This document shows, piece after piece, positions 1 through 8,416 of a stretch of 64,000 bases of DNA. The notes below the pieces were generated by a model. It worked only from the letters and a program-made list of their open reading frames with translations. It was not told where the DNA came from and ran no database searches. The stretch covers positions 6,473 to 70,472 of the forward strand of contig NZ_JAMFTN010000025.1 of the NCBI RefSeq assembly GCF_023922585.1, in the 5' to 3' direction. Both the position numbers and the translations under genes were made by a program. This DNA is from Aliidiomarina quisquiliarum. GTDB taxonomy: Bacteria > Pseudomonadota > Gammaproteobacteria > Enterobacterales > Alteromonadaceae. Every line of letters starts with the position of its first letter. The first letter of the stretch is position 1.

Positions 1-177
1 CACAATAGTAATAAATATAAGTGGGGCCACGAGCATTTGAATGGAATGAATAAACACCTGCCCCAGCGGCTGCACTGCAACACCCCACGAAGGAGCAAGT
101 AAACCTAATGCAGAGCCGACGACAAAAGCCCCTAGCACGCGTTGCCAAAAAGGAATTTTAAACCATGTTGCTAACAT
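1..177 (-). CDS. Dicarboxylate/amino-acid:cation symporter (DAACS family), N-terminal fragment
   Basis: Reading the minus strand from an ATG at 177 gives 59 codons open to the window edge. The peptide begins MLATWFKIPFWQRVLGAF and continues with a glycine-rich first membrane helix, then PLGQVFIHSIQMLVAPLIF. This is the start of the first two transmembrane segments of the GltP/DctA/SLC1-type family, which moves dicarboxylates or acidic amino acids with protons or sodium across the inner membrane. An AAGG ribosome-binding site lies about 10 bases upstream. The rest of the gene is beyond the left edge, so substrate cannot be judged. It runs away from the terminator at 212-248 and is a separate unit from the M48 gene. 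Confidence 0.75.
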   Translation of the reverse strand, partial: MLATWFKIPFWQRVLGAFVVGSALGLLAPSWGVAVQPLGQVFIHSIQMLVAPLIFITIV

Positions 178-211
178 TAACGTTTGTGCCTTAATAATTT
201 ATAAGCAGAAA

Positions 212-248
212 TAAAAAAGAGCCCTACCATACCTAATGGCGGGCTCTT
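212..248 (-). terminator. Rho-independent terminator after the M48 peptidase gene
   Basis: A 7-bp perfect stem (agagccc at 218-224 with gggctct at 241-247) is followed on the minus strand by a run of six T. It sits 37 bases past the stop of the M48 peptidase gene and ends the grpE-dnaK-dnaJ-side transcription unit. Confidence 0.75.
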
Positions 249-284
249 CACATATTCGATTTGCTTATAACTTATAACCTTGCG

Positions 285-1142
285 TTAGCTTTTCTTTTTA
301 GCTTTGTTTACTGCTACTTCCTTTTCAGCAAAGTTTGGGCGCTTACAATTTGGCGCCGGTCCTAAGTGAAGGCGCTGTTGGTATAGTGGCATAACGCTTG
401 GCACTTGTTTTTTTAAGTCTTTAACCCGAGTTGCAGGCACTGGGTGGGTCGATAATAGTTCAGAGCCTGAGCCACCCGACATTTCGCCCATGAGTTCCCA
501 TAAACGCACCGCTTGCGAAGGTTCAAAGCCAGCCCGCGCCATTAAGTCTAAACCAATTTCATCAGCTTCTGATTCGTGGCGGCGACTAAATGGCAGCATT
601 ACGCCAACCTGTGCACCTAGCCCTAAACCCGCCATTAGCATACCTTGTTGAGCCGCTGAACGGTCTGACAAAAGAATGTTTGCAGTTACTAAAGCACCTG
701 TCACCATCAAATTAGTACTTAAACGTTCGCCACCGTGCTCGGCAATAACGTGACCAATTTCATGGCCCATAACTGCTGCCAGTTGGTGTTGGTTCTCAGC
801 AAATTTCATCATGCCGGTATAAATACCCATGTAACCACCAGGTAGGGCAAAGGCGTTAATACTGTCTTCTTCAAATACTGCAACTTCCCAGTTATACGCT
901 TTGTACTGCTCAGGTAAAACCTCAACAATAGCGTGCATTAAACACTGAGCATACGCATTTAGTTCTGGGTCTGTGGTCACCGTGCCTTGATTTTTCATTT
1001 CATCGAACGACGTTCGCCCTAGTTCATTCAGCTGCGACCCGCTCATGAAATTAAGCGTACTACGCCCTGTCGGCGAAGTGCTACAAGCACCAACAAAGAA
1101 AATAAGCAGTATTATGCTAGTAAGCCTAACAAAATATTGCAT
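285..1142 (-). CDS. M48-family zinc metallopeptidase, lipoprotein (LoiP/YcaL-like)
   Basis: This 285-residue protein starts at the ATG at 1142; a TTG two codons upstream lies only 3 bases from the AAGGAG ribosome-binding site, whereas the ATG is 9 bases away. It has a lipoprotein signal with lipobox VGAC (Cys20) and no Asp at +2, so outer-membrane sorting is expected. The zinc site is HEIGH at residues 127-131, and the third ligand lies in the downstream motif ESEADEIG. The glycine-rich central region is typical of M48 (Oma1/HtpX-like) periplasmic proteases such as E. coli LoiP and YcaL, which degrade misassembled outer-membrane proteins. It follows dnaJ but is separated from it by a terminator, so it is probably transcribed on its own. 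The family call is firm; the exact substrate is unknown. Confidence 0.88.
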   Translation of the reverse strand: MQYFVRLTSIILLIFFVGACSTSPTGRSTLNFMSGSQLNELGRTSFDEMKNQGTVTTDPELNAYAQCLMHAIVEVLPEQYKAYNWEVAVFEEDSINAFALPGGYMGIYTGMMKFAENQHQLAAVMGHEIGHVIAEHGGERLSTNLMVTGALVTANILLSDRSAAQQGMLMAGLGLGAQVGVMLPFSRRHESEADEIGLDLMARAGFEPSQAVRLWELMGEMSGGSGSELLSTHPVPATRVKDLKKQVPSVMPLYQQRLHLGPAPNCKRPNFAEKEVAVNKAKKKS

Positions 1143-1155
1143 AGCCAATTACTCC

Positions 1156-1187
1156 TTAAAAAAAAGCTCTGCAAGTGCAGAGCTTTA
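1156..1187 (-). terminator. Rho-independent terminator of the dnaJ transcript
   Basis: An 11-bp perfect stem (aaagctctgca at 1163-1173 with tgcagagcttt at 1176-1186), a two-base loop and a T-run on the minus strand lie 9 bases beyond the dnaJ stop codon. Confidence 0.85.
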
Positions 1188-1195
1188 TTATGGGG

Positions 1196-2341
1196 TTAAT
1201 TACCCGTTAAGTCATCGAAAAATTTTTTCACTCCGTCAAAAAAACCTCGTTCCTTAGGGCGATACTTGGCCGACTCGGCACCTTTACCCATTGAATCATC
1301 AAATTCTTGTAGCAGCTCTTTTTGCTTAGCAGACAAGTTCACCGGTGTTTCAATAACAGCTTTACACACTAAGTCGCCTGTTACACCACTACGAACCGAC
1401 TTTACGCCTTTTCCACGTAATCTGAACATACGGCCAGTTTGAGTTTCGCTTGGTATTTTAAGCTTTACTCGGCCATCTAAAGTTGGCACTTCAACCTCAC
1501 CGCCTAAGGCTGCTCGGCTAAAGCTAATGGGCACATCACAATAAAGGTTGTTACCCTCGCGACGGAAAATAGCATGCTCACGCACATTCATTTGCACATA
1601 TAAGTCGCCTGCTTCTGCACCATGCTCGCCTGCTTCACCTTCACCTGCTAAACGAATACGATCACCGGTATCAACGCCAGCTGGAATTTTTACACTTAAG
1701 GTTTTGGTTTTTTCTACCCGGCCTTCACCATTACACGGACGGCATGGATTTTTAATTATTTTTCCACGCCCACTGCACTTCGGACATGTTTGTTGCACCG
1801 CAAAGAAACCTTGACGCATTTGTATTTGGCCTTGGCCATGACAATAGTCACAAGTTTCAGCTTTTGAGCCTTTCTCAGCACCGGAACCGCCACAGTCGGT
1901 ACAACTTACCAAAGTAGGTATTTTTAACTCTGCTGTTTTACCCCGTACTGCTTCTTCAAGTGTCAGGTCGTAGTTATAGCGCAAGTCGGCACCACGTTGT
2001 GCCCGGCTACGTTGCCGGCCGCGGCCGCCACCAAAAATATCGCCGAAAACATCACCAAACACGTCTGCAAAGTCTGCGCCACCGCCACCGAAACCGCCAT
2101 GACCTCCCTGGCCACCTTGGAATGCTGCATGGCCGTACTGATCGTATGCTTGGCGCTTCTCTTTGTCGGTAAGCACTTCATAAGCATCGTTGGCTTCTTT
2201 AAATTTCTCTTCTAGTGCTTTATCACCCTTGGTGCGGTCGGGGTGATACTTCATCGCTAAACGCCGATACGCTTTTTTAATATCGCGTTCACTTGCGTTT
2301 TTATCGACACCTAGAACTTCATAATAGTCTCTTTTAGCCAT
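1196..2341 (-). CDS. dnaJ: Chaperone DnaJ (Hsp40)
   Basis: DnaJ is the J-protein co-chaperone that delivers unfolded clients to DnaK and stimulates its ATPase. The 381 residues carry the full type I architecture. The N-terminal J domain has the HPD motif ([10 protein letters not shown]). A Gly/Phe-rich linker follows around residues 70-110. Then come four CxxCxGxG zinc-binding repeats ([32 protein letters not shown]) and the C-terminal client-binding domains. Length is close to the E. coli protein (376). The gene is 89 bases downstream of dnaK, with a strong GC-rich hairpin in the gap, and ends in its own terminator. An AAGAAGA ribosome-binding site precedes the ATG. Confidence 0.98.
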   Translation of the reverse strand: MAKRDYYEVLGVDKNASERDIKKAYRRLAMKYHPDRTKGDKALEEKFKEANDAYEVLTDKEKRQAYDQYGHAAFQGGQGGHGGFGGGGADFADVFGDVFGDIFGGGRGRQRSRAQRGADLRYNYDLTLEEAVRGKTAELKIPTLVSCTDCGGSGAEKGSKAETCDYCHGQGQIQMRQGFFAVQQTCPKCSGRGKIIKNPCRPCNGEGRVEKTKTLSVKIPAGVDTGDRIRLAGEGEAGEHGAEAGDLYVQMNVREHAIFRREGNNLYCDVPISFSRAALGGEVEVPTLDGRVKLKIPSETQTGRMFRLRGKGVKSVRSGVTGDLVCKAVIETPVNLSAKQKELLQEFDDSMGKGAESAKYRPKERGFFDGVKKFFDDLTGN

Positions 2342-2376
2342 ATACAGTCTTCTTTTTCAAGTCTCCCAAACAAATA

Positions 2377-2406
2377 CACGGGCGTTGCCTGTAGGCAGCG
2401 CCCGTG
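2377..2406 (-). other. GC-rich hairpin between dnaK and dnaJ (attenuator or processing site)
   Basis: A 13-bp stem (cacgggcgttgcc at 2377-2389 with ggcagcgcccgtg at 2394-2406, one T-G mismatch) with a TGTA tetraloop lies 24 bases after the dnaK stop. The minus-strand tail is only partly T-rich (GTATTTGTTTG). It could reduce dnaJ expression relative to dnaK by partial termination, or stabilise the dnaK mRNA 3' end. The hairpin is seen; its role is inferred. Confidence 0.6.
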
Positions 2407-2430
2407 CGAGAAAGCTACAGTTTCAGACGC

Positions 2431-4353
2431 TTACTTTTTGTCTTCATCGTGTACTTCTTCGAACTCCGCGTCGACTACGTCGTCGGCAGCGTCCTCTGCT
2501 GGACCTTGTTCACCCGCTTCAGCACTTTGTTGCTGGGCTTTTTGCTGAGCAATTTCCATTAACTTAGCAGACGCTTCAATTAAAGCTTGAGACTTCGCTT
2601 CAACAGCTTCTTTCTCGTTGCTTTTCATGGCTTCTTCTAAGTCGCTAATAGCAGTTTCAATACTGCTCTTATCGTCTTCACTTAGTGCGTCGCCTGCTTC
2701 TTCAATTTGCTTGCGAGTACTATGTATTAAGCCGTCTGCTTGGTTACGTACTTGTACCATTTCTTCAAACTTACGGTCGTCTTCAGCGTTTAACTCCGCA
2801 TCGCGAACCATTTGCTCTACTTCTTCATCGCTTAAGCCAGAAGAAGCTTTAATGGTGATTTTCTGCTCTTTGCCCGTGTCTTTGTCTTTCGCTGACACAT
2901 GCAATATACCGTCGGCGTCAATATCAAAGGTTACTTCAATTTGTGGCGTACCACGTGGTGCTGAGCGAATTCCTTCAAGATTGAACTGGCCTAAAGACTT
3001 GTTATCTGTTGAGCGTTTGCGCTCGCCCTGCAACACATGAATGGTTACAGCAGACTGATTGTCTTCAGCGGTTGAGAATGTTTGCGACTTCCGTGTTGGA
3101 ATTGTCGTGTTTTTCTCGATTAAGGCGGTCATTACACCACCCATGGTTTCAATACCTAACGATAATGGTGTTACGTCGAGCAACAGTACGTCTTTTACGT
3201 CGCCTTGTAGAACACCTGCTTGCACTGCAGCACCAACAGCTACTGCCTCGTCTGGGTTAACGTCTTTACGCGGCTCTTGACCGAAGAAGTCAGCAACTAA
3301 CTCCTGAACTTTCGGCATCCGTGTTTGACCACCAACCATAATAACATCATTAATATCACTTACTTTTAAGCCTGCATCTTCAAGCGCTTGTTTCACTGGA
3401 GCAAGGGTTTTTTGTATCATGTCTTCAACCAGCGACTCTAACTTAGCGCGTGTTAGCTTTATTGCTAAGTGCTTAGGACCAGAGGCATCAGCTGTAACAT
3501 AAGGTAAGTTCACTTCTGTTTGCTGGGCAGATGAAAGTTCAATTTTCGCTTTTTCACCGGCTTCTTTTAAACGCTGCATAGCAAGCGGATCTTGCTTCAG
3601 GTCAATCCCTTGGTCTTTCTTAAACTGTTCTACTAAGTAGTTGATTACACGGTTATCGAAGTCTTCACCACCTAAGTGTGTGTCACCGTTGGTCGCTAGT
3701 ACTTCAAAAGTGTGCTCGCCTTCTACTTCGTCAATTTCAATAATTGAAATATCAAACGTACCACCACCTAGGTCATATACTGCAACCGTGCGGTCGCCCG
3801 ACTTCTTGTCCATACCGTAAGCTAGTGCTGCAGCCGTTGGTTCGTTAATAATACGTTTAACGTCTAAACCTGCAATACGGCCGGCGTCTTTCGTAGCCTG
3901 GCGCTGTGCGTCGTTGAAGTAAGCAGGCACAGTAATAACTGCTTCTGTTACCTTTTCACCTAAATAGGCTTCTGCTGTTTCTTTCATTTTAATTAGAATT
4001 TCAGCAGAAATTTGCGGAGGCGCTTTTTTGTCGCCGCGCGCTTCTACCCATGCGTCGCCATTATCTGCCTTAACAATTTTGAACGGCATAATGCTAATGT
4101 CGCGCTGTACTTCTTCGTCTTCATAACGACGACCAATTAAACGCTTAATGGCATACACTGTATTCTGAGGGTTCGTTACTGCTTGGCGTTTTGCCGGTGA
4201 ACCGCAAAGAATTTCACCATCGTCTGTATAGGCAACAATCGACGGAGTGGTGCGTTCGCCTTCTGCATTTTCAATTACTCGTGCTTTATCGCCATCCATA
4301 ATAGCGATACAAGAGTTTGTCGTACCTAAGTCAATACCAATAATTTTGCTCAT
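2431..4353 (-). CDS. dnaK: Chaperone DnaK (Hsp70)
   Basis: DnaK is the ATP-dependent Hsp70 chaperone of the cytoplasm. The protein is 640 residues long with the ATG at 4353, which follows a GGGAG ribosome-binding site by 6-7 bases; an in-frame TTG four codons upstream was rejected. The N-terminal ATPase domain starts with [13 protein letters not shown] and includes the second phosphate motif [12 protein letters not shown]. The substrate-binding domain begins near residue 390, after the hydrophobic linker [19 protein letters not shown]. The C-terminal lid ends in the acidic tail EEVHDEDKK. It has its own sigma-32 promoter in the 82-base gap after grpE, so it can be transcribed both from the grpE promoter and independently. 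Confidence 0.99.
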   Translation of the reverse strand: MSKIIGIDLGTTNSCIAIMDGDKARVIENAEGERTTPSIVAYTDDGEILCGSPAKRQAVTNPQNTVYAIKRLIGRRYEDEEVQRDISIMPFKIVKADNGDAWVEARGDKKAPPQISAEILIKMKETAEAYLGEKVTEAVITVPAYFNDAQRQATKDAGRIAGLDVKRIINEPTAAALAYGMDKKSGDRTVAVYDLGGGTFDISIIEIDEVEGEHTFEVLATNGDTHLGGEDFDNRVINYLVEQFKKDQGIDLKQDPLAMQRLKEAGEKAKIELSSAQQTEVNLPYVTADASGPKHLAIKLTRAKLESLVEDMIQKTLAPVKQALEDAGLKVSDINDVIMVGGQTRMPKVQELVADFFGQEPRKDVNPDEAVAVGAAVQAGVLQGDVKDVLLLDVTPLSLGIETMGGVMTALIEKNTTIPTRKSQTFSTAEDNQSAVTIHVLQGERKRSTDNKSLGQFNLEGIRSAPRGTPQIEVTFDIDADGILHVSAKDKDTGKEQKITIKASSGLSDEEVEQMVRDAELNAEDDRKFEEMVQVRNQADGLIHSTRKQIEEAGDALSEDDKSSIETAISDLEEAMKSNEKEAVEAKSQALIEASAKLMEIAQQKAQQQSAEAGEQGPAEDAADDVVDAEFEEVHDEDKK

Positions 4354-4392
4354 AATGTCTCCCAACTGCTAATTCTTACCTAGATACCCCTT

Positions 4393-4420
4393 ATTTGGGG
4401 GCACAAATTTATATTTCAAT
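4393..4420 (-). promoter_or_regulatory. Sigma-32 (RpoH) heat-shock promoter of dnaK
   Basis: On the minus strand, ATTGAAA (4414-4420), a 13-base spacer and CCCCAAAT (4393-4400) match the sigma-32 consensus CTTGAAA-N13/14-CCCCATnT. The predicted start is about 33 bases before the dnaK ATG. The -10 element is half of a CCCCAAATAAGGGG palindrome. Confidence 0.8.
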
Positions 4421-4435
4421 AGTAAACGCGTTTTT

Positions 4436-5080
4436 TTAAGCTTGGGTGTCAACCCCATCTGTCGACGCCCGAGCCACCATAACCATGGCGGGGCGTAACA
4501 AACGACCATTAAGTAAGTAGCCTTTTTGCATAACGTGTAACACCGTGTTCGGTGCAACTTCATTACTTTCTTGCATACTCATCGCTTGGTGTAACTGCGG
4601 ATCAAAGGGTGCACCTTGTGGGTTAACGACCTCTAATCCAAACTTTGTAATGGTGTTCAAGAAGCCCTTGTAAGTAATTTGAACACCTTCCGCGACTGCT
4701 TTGATAGCGTCATCATTCGGATCGATTACTTGAATTGCTCGCTCTAAGTTATCAATCACTTCGAGCAGCTCGCCGGCAAATTTTTCTAAGGCAAAGTTGG
4801 TCGCTTTCTCAACTTCTTGCAAAGAACGGCGGCGCACATTTTCAGCTTCGGCAGCAATTCGTAGCGCTTTGTCTTTCTGGTTGGCAGCTTCTTCTTGGGC
4901 AACCAGCAAAGCAGATTCAAGTTCCGCAATTCGAACGTTTAAAACGTCTTTTGAAACGTCCGTACTTTCCTGTTCTTGGGCTGGGCTTGCTGTGGTGGAA
5001 CTTTCTGCAGTGTTATCGGTATCGTCGGCTTGGTTTGCAAACTCGGCGTTAACCGGCTCAGGTTGTGCAGGGTTACTCAT
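4436..5080 (-). CDS. grpE: Nucleotide exchange factor GrpE
   Basis: GrpE releases ADP from DnaK and completes the DnaK-DnaJ-GrpE cycle. The 214-residue protein is slightly longer than E. coli GrpE (197) because of an acidic, low-complexity N-terminus (about residues 1-45). A long coiled-coil dimerisation helix follows, with the family signature [23 protein letters not shown] split across residues about 75-100. The C-terminal beta domain includes [18 protein letters not shown] and [18 protein letters not shown], each typical of the family. The ATG follows GGAG by 7 bases. Divergent from nadK across a 163-base region holding a sigma-32 promoter, it heads the grpE-dnaK-dnaJ heat-shock cluster. 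Confidence 0.98.
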   Translation of the reverse strand: MSNPAQPEPVNAEFANQADDTDNTAESSTTASPAQEQESTDVSKDVLNVRIAELESALLVAQEEAANQKDKALRIAAEAENVRRRSLQEVEKATNFALEKFAGELLEVIDNLERAIQVIDPNDDAIKAVAEGVQITYKGFLNTITKFGLEVVNPQGAPFDPQLHQAMSMQESNEVAPNTVLHVMQKGYLLNGRLLRPAMVMVARASTDGVDTQA

Positions 5081-5136
5081 GCTTTGGCTCCGTAAATTAA
5101 ACTAAATGGTGTTCAAAAATTTGCTCTATAGCTGAT

Positions 5137-5164
5137 ATATGGGGGCGCTTGTTTTTATTTCAAC
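5137..5164 (-). promoter_or_regulatory. Sigma-32 (RpoH) heat-shock promoter of grpE
   Basis: GTTGAAA (5158-5164), 13 bases, then CCCCATAT (5137-5144) on the minus strand is an almost perfect sigma-32 promoter. The predicted start lies about 50 bases before the grpE ATG. Confidence 0.87.
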
Positions 5165-5243
5165 TAAAATTGATTCGCTTTCTGTTGAATTTCTCCATTA
5201 AACTACTTAGCGTTACTTACCCGCATGTTGATATGAGAACTTA

Positions 5244-6155
5244 ATGACCACCTTTACTTCTGCTATAACTCTTGCAAAAGATTCTGAATTTAAAACCATT
5301 GGTCTTTTAGGTGTGCCGCTAACCACTGCCGCACAACAAACTTTTGAATCCCTTTGTCTTGAACTAGGCCAAGCGGGGTACAGAGTTGTGGTAGACAACC
5401 GTGCCATGCAACAGTGTGAATTACCTGACGTTGAGTCATTGCCAGTTCATGCCATAGGCGAACAAGCACACTTAGCCATTGTGGTGGGTGGCGACGGCAA
5501 TATGCTTGGTGCCGCCCGCGAGCTAAGTAAACATAATATCGGTGTAATAGGCGTAAACCGAGGTAACTTAGGCTTTCTAACCGACCTTGCTCCAGAAACC
5601 GCCGTGACCATGTTAAGCGACGTACTTGCGGGTCAATATAGTACCGAGCTGCGTTTTCTTTTGCATGCGGAAGTAGCCCAGGCTGGTAAGCCAAAGGTAC
5701 ACGGTAACGCCATGAATGAGGTAGTATTACACTCAGATAAAGTAGCCCACATGATTGAATTTGAAGTGTTTGTCGACAATCAATTCGTTTTCAGCCAACG
5801 TTCCGACGGACTTATTATTGCTACTCCTACCGGTTCCACCGCCTACTCGCTTTCTGCCGGTGGAAGCATTTTACATCCCAGGTTAGACGCTATTAATGTT
5901 ATTCCCATGTTTCCACATACGTTAAGCAGCCGCCCTTTAGTAGTGCCTGCAGACAGCCAAATTAGTTTACGGGTTGCTCCCACCAGTGAACCTCTGCATA
6001 TTAGCTGCGATGGCCACAACACTTTACCTGTACCTGAACAATCAACCATTCACATTCACCGCCAAGCAGAACGCTTGCGCTTGATTCACCCTTTAAACTA
6101 CAACTATTTCAAGGTGTTAAGAAACAAACTAAACTGGGGTAGTAGACTTTTCTAA
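5244..6155 (+). CDS. nadK: NAD kinase
   Basis: NadK phosphorylates NAD to NADP using ATP, the only route to NADP in most bacteria. The 303-residue protein carries the diagnostic GGDGNMLGAAR motif (around residues 80-90), the NE box in MNEVVLHSD, and the glycine-rich segment ATPTGSTAYSLSAGGSI. Near the C-terminus, SCDGHNT is also conserved. Length matches the family (E. coli 292), with a slightly longer N-terminus. No strong ribosome-binding site is visible before the ATG. It is divergent from grpE and lies 76 bases upstream of recN, the same arrangement as in E. coli (grpE / nadK-recN-bamE). Confidence 0.97.
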   Translation: MTTFTSAITLAKDSEFKTIGLLGVPLTTAAQQTFESLCLELGQAGYRVVVDNRAMQQCELPDVESLPVHAIGEQAHLAIVVGGDGNMLGAARELSKHNIGVIGVNRGNLGFLTDLAPETAVTMLSDVLAGQYSTELRFLLHAEVAQAGKPKVHGNAMNEVVLHSDKVAHMIEFEVFVDNQFVFSQRSDGLIIATPTGSTAYSLSAGGSILHPRLDAINVIPMFPHTLSSRPLVVPADSQISLRVAPTSEPLHISCDGHNTLPVPEQSTIHIHRQAERLRLIHPLNYNYFKVLRNKLNWGSRLF

Positions 6156-6181
6156 AAATCTTTAAAAGCTTACTTGCAGTA

Positions 6182-6219
6182 CTGGTTATATACTGTATAT
6201 TTACTGTATAAATAACCAG
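6182..6219. promoter_or_regulatory. LexA operator region upstream of recN
   Basis: CTGTATAAATAACCAG at 6204-6219 fits CTG-N10-CAG with an AT-rich core and ends 12 bases before the recN ATG. Two further CTG half-sites (6182, 6193) lie upstream, and the region is bounded by the inverted arms CTGGTTAT (6182-6189) and ATAACCAG (6212-6219). recN is a classic SOS gene with clustered LexA sites in E. coli, so LexA control is a well-supported inference. Confidence 0.78.
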
Positions 6220-6231
6220 CTGGAGGTGGCT

Positions 6232-7896
6232 ATGCTAATTCAATTATGTGTCCGCAACTTCGCTATTGTCGACGACTTAACTGTCGACTTTCAGCCAGGC
6301 ATGAGCGCAATCACCGGTGAAACGGGAGCGGGGAAATCTATTGCGCTCGACGCACTCAGCTTATGCTTGGGTGCACGTAGCGAAGCTGGCTTCGTGCGCG
6401 CAGGAGCCGATAAAGCAGAAATTTCAGCTAGCTTTAACATTCATACCTTGCCCATAGTGAAGCAATGGCTAGAAGCACGCGAACTCGATGCCGATGACGA
6501 ATGCTTATTGCGCCGTACCATTACTGCCGAAGGCCGTTCAAAAGCTTACATTAATGGTGCCCCCGTACCCGTGGCGTTGTTGAAAGAAGTGGGCAGCCAC
6601 TTGGTTTCTTTACACGGCCAGCACGATCACCACCAACTAATGAAGCAAGAGCATCAATTAGTACTGCTCGATCAATATGCCAGCCACTCTCATTTAATTA
6701 GCAATGTTGGGGAACATTGGCGTACTTGGCAGCAACTATTAAAAGAACAACGTGCTTTACAACAAGCGGCCGAACAACAACTTGCCCGCCGCCAATTAAT
6801 TGAGTACCAAGTCAACGAACTGAATGAATTTGCCCTCATGGTTGGCGACTATGAGCAACTAGAAATTGAGCATAAACGTTTAGCCAACACCAGCGCGCTA
6901 CAAGACGATTCTGCATTCGCACTCAACTCTTTATTCGATGGCGAGCACAACAATGCTTACAGCTTATTAGAAGGTGTGGTAGCGCGTTTACGTGCGCACC
7001 AAGATATTGATTCACGGCTACTGCCTATTTTAACGCTGCTCGACGAAGCAAGTGTACAAATTGAAGAAGCTGTTCGCGAGCTCCGCCATTACCAAGACGG
7101 CCTCGACTCCGATCCCGCCGCTCTTGCTGAAGCTGATGAGCGGCTCGCTATGGCCCTACAGCTTGCCCGTAAACATAAAATTGCGCCACAACAGCTACCC
7201 ACGCTACACCAAGAGCTTGTCGCCGAGTTAGACAGTTTAAGCGCTTCGTCGGAGCGGTTAGAACAACTCGACTCTGAAATAAATGTTGCCTATAACAACT
7301 ATCAGGCCGCGGCAGAAAAACTAAGTGCTTCACGGGTGAAGGCAGCCAAGTCGCTTGATCAAAAAATAATTGAAACCATGAAGCAGCTAAATATGCCAGG
7401 TGGGTTGTTTATTACTCGTATAAATACTGACGCCGAACACTACAGCAGCCGCGCTGGTATTGATCAGGTGGTTTTTGAAGTTTCTGTAAACGCAGGCCAA
7501 AAGCCCCAAGCTTTACAAAAAGTAGCATCGGGTGGTGAATTGTCTCGTATTAGCCTGGCTATTCAAGTGCTAACCGCAGAACAAGATGGCTTACCTACCT
7601 TAGTGTTTGACGAAGTTGATGTGGGGGTAAGTGGTCCAACAGCAGCAACGGTTGGTCGCCTAATGCGTCGGCTTGGCGAATCAAACCAAGTTATTTGCGT
7701 AACCCATTTACCACAAGTGGCAGCACGGGCACATCATCAAATTCAAGTTAGCAAAAACACTAAAAAAGGTGCCACTTACACCTCAATGGAAACATTAACC
7801 GAAGAACAGCGTGTAAACGAGCTTGCACGATTACTTGGGGGCGATACAATTACGGCCAATACTCTAGCAAACGCTCAAGAGCTTCTTGCTGGTTAA
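6232..7896 (+). CDS. recN: DNA repair protein RecN
   Basis: RecN is an SMC-like ATPase that acts early in recombinational repair of double-strand breaks. The 554-residue protein has a Walker A motif near the N-terminus (TGETGAGKSIALDAL) and a long central coiled coil (about residues 150-370). The C-terminal half of the ATPase head has the signature ASGGELSRISLAIQV and the Walker B sequence LVFDEVDVGVSG. The ATG at 6232 is preceded by GGAGG with a 5-base spacing, which excludes the upstream GTG at 6226 that overlaps the ribosome-binding site. The operator just upstream predicts strong SOS induction. A terminator follows. Confidence 0.98.
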   Translation: MLIQLCVRNFAIVDDLTVDFQPGMSAITGETGAGKSIALDALSLCLGARSEAGFVRAGADKAEISASFNIHTLPIVKQWLEARELDADDECLLRRTITAEGRSKAYINGAPVPVALLKEVGSHLVSLHGQHDHHQLMKQEHQLVLLDQYASHSHLISNVGEHWRTWQQLLKEQRALQQAAEQQLARRQLIEYQVNELNEFALMVGDYEQLEIEHKRLANTSALQDDSAFALNSLFDGEHNNAYSLLEGVVARLRAHQDIDSRLLPILTLLDEASVQIEEAVRELRHYQDGLDSDPAALAEADERLAMALQLARKHKIAPQQLPTLHQELVAELDSLSASSERLEQLDSEINVAYNNYQAAAEKLSASRVKAAKSLDQKIIETMKQLNMPGGLFITRINTDAEHYSSRAGIDQVVFEVSVNAGQKPQALQKVASGGELSRISLAIQVLTAEQDGLPTLVFDEVDVGVSGPTAATVGRLMRRLGESNQVICVTHLPQVAARAHHQIQVSKNTKKGATYTSMETLTEEQRVNELARLLGGDTITANTLANAQELLAG

Positions 7897-7930
7897 TCGA
7901 ACAATTGAACTTAATTGTTTAAAAAACACC

Positions 7931-7970
7931 AAAAGTCAGGCTTCCTTGCTAGTAGGTAGCCTGACTTTTA
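7931..7970 (+). terminator. Rho-independent terminator of recN (bidirectional form)
   Basis: An 11-bp perfect stem (aaaagtcaggc at 7931-7941 with gcctgactttt at 7959-7969) lies 35 bases after the recN stop, with A/T runs on both sides. Confidence 0.85.
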
Positions 7971-8009
7971 CGTTATGATTTAATTATTCCACACTTGGCG
8001 GTTGTTATT

Positions 8010-8357
8010 ATGAGATTTATAGGTTTTTTGGTGATTGCGCTTACTTTAAGTGCGTGTTCTATTTTTGAACCCTTAGTGTATCGTATCGATATACCGCAAG
8101 GTAATTACATTGAACAGAAAGACGTAGACAAATTGCGGGTGGGCATGAGTCAAGAGCAGGTTGAATATGTACTTGGTACTCCGGTTGCTGAAAACGCCTT
8201 CCGTAGCGGTGCATGGCATTATATATACCACTTGAAGCCGGGGCGTGGGCCTATTACCACCCGCGAACTTATTATTTATTTTACCGACGAACGTGTTACA
8301 AATATTGAAGGTGACTTCAACATACCAGAAAATTTCTTTATTCCGTTAGACGCATAG
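8010..8357 (+). CDS. bamE: Outer membrane protein assembly lipoprotein BamE (SmpA/OmlA)
   Basis: BamE is a small lipoprotein of the BAM complex that inserts beta-barrel proteins into the outer membrane. With the ATG at 8010 (after GGCGG, about 8 bases upstream) the product is 115 residues; a TTG five codons upstream is less likely. The signal peptide ends in lipobox LSAC. The SmpA/OmlA domain includes the typical VYRIDIPQGNYIEQKDVDKL, and then a G-M-S-Q-E-Q-V segment and the VLGTPV motif. The bases just 5' of it hold the recN terminator, so it is a separate unit, in the conserved recN-bamE order. Confidence 0.96.
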   Translation: MRFIGFLVIALTLSACSIFEPLVYRIDIPQGNYIEQKDVDKLRVGMSQEQVEYVLGTPVAENAFRSGAWHYIYHLKPGRGPITTRELIIYFTDERVTNIEGDFNIPENFFIPLDA

Positions 8358-8416
8358 GGTTTGGTTACCTTAGCATGGTGATAACCACACAACCTTAACC
8401 ACACGGGACGCAGTGC

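Noticed and set aside
2342-2376. CTTGAAA-like -35 sequence just before dnaJ as a third sigma-32 promoter
   Set aside because: No CCCCATnT-like -10 follows, and the sequence overlaps the dnaJ ribosome-binding region.
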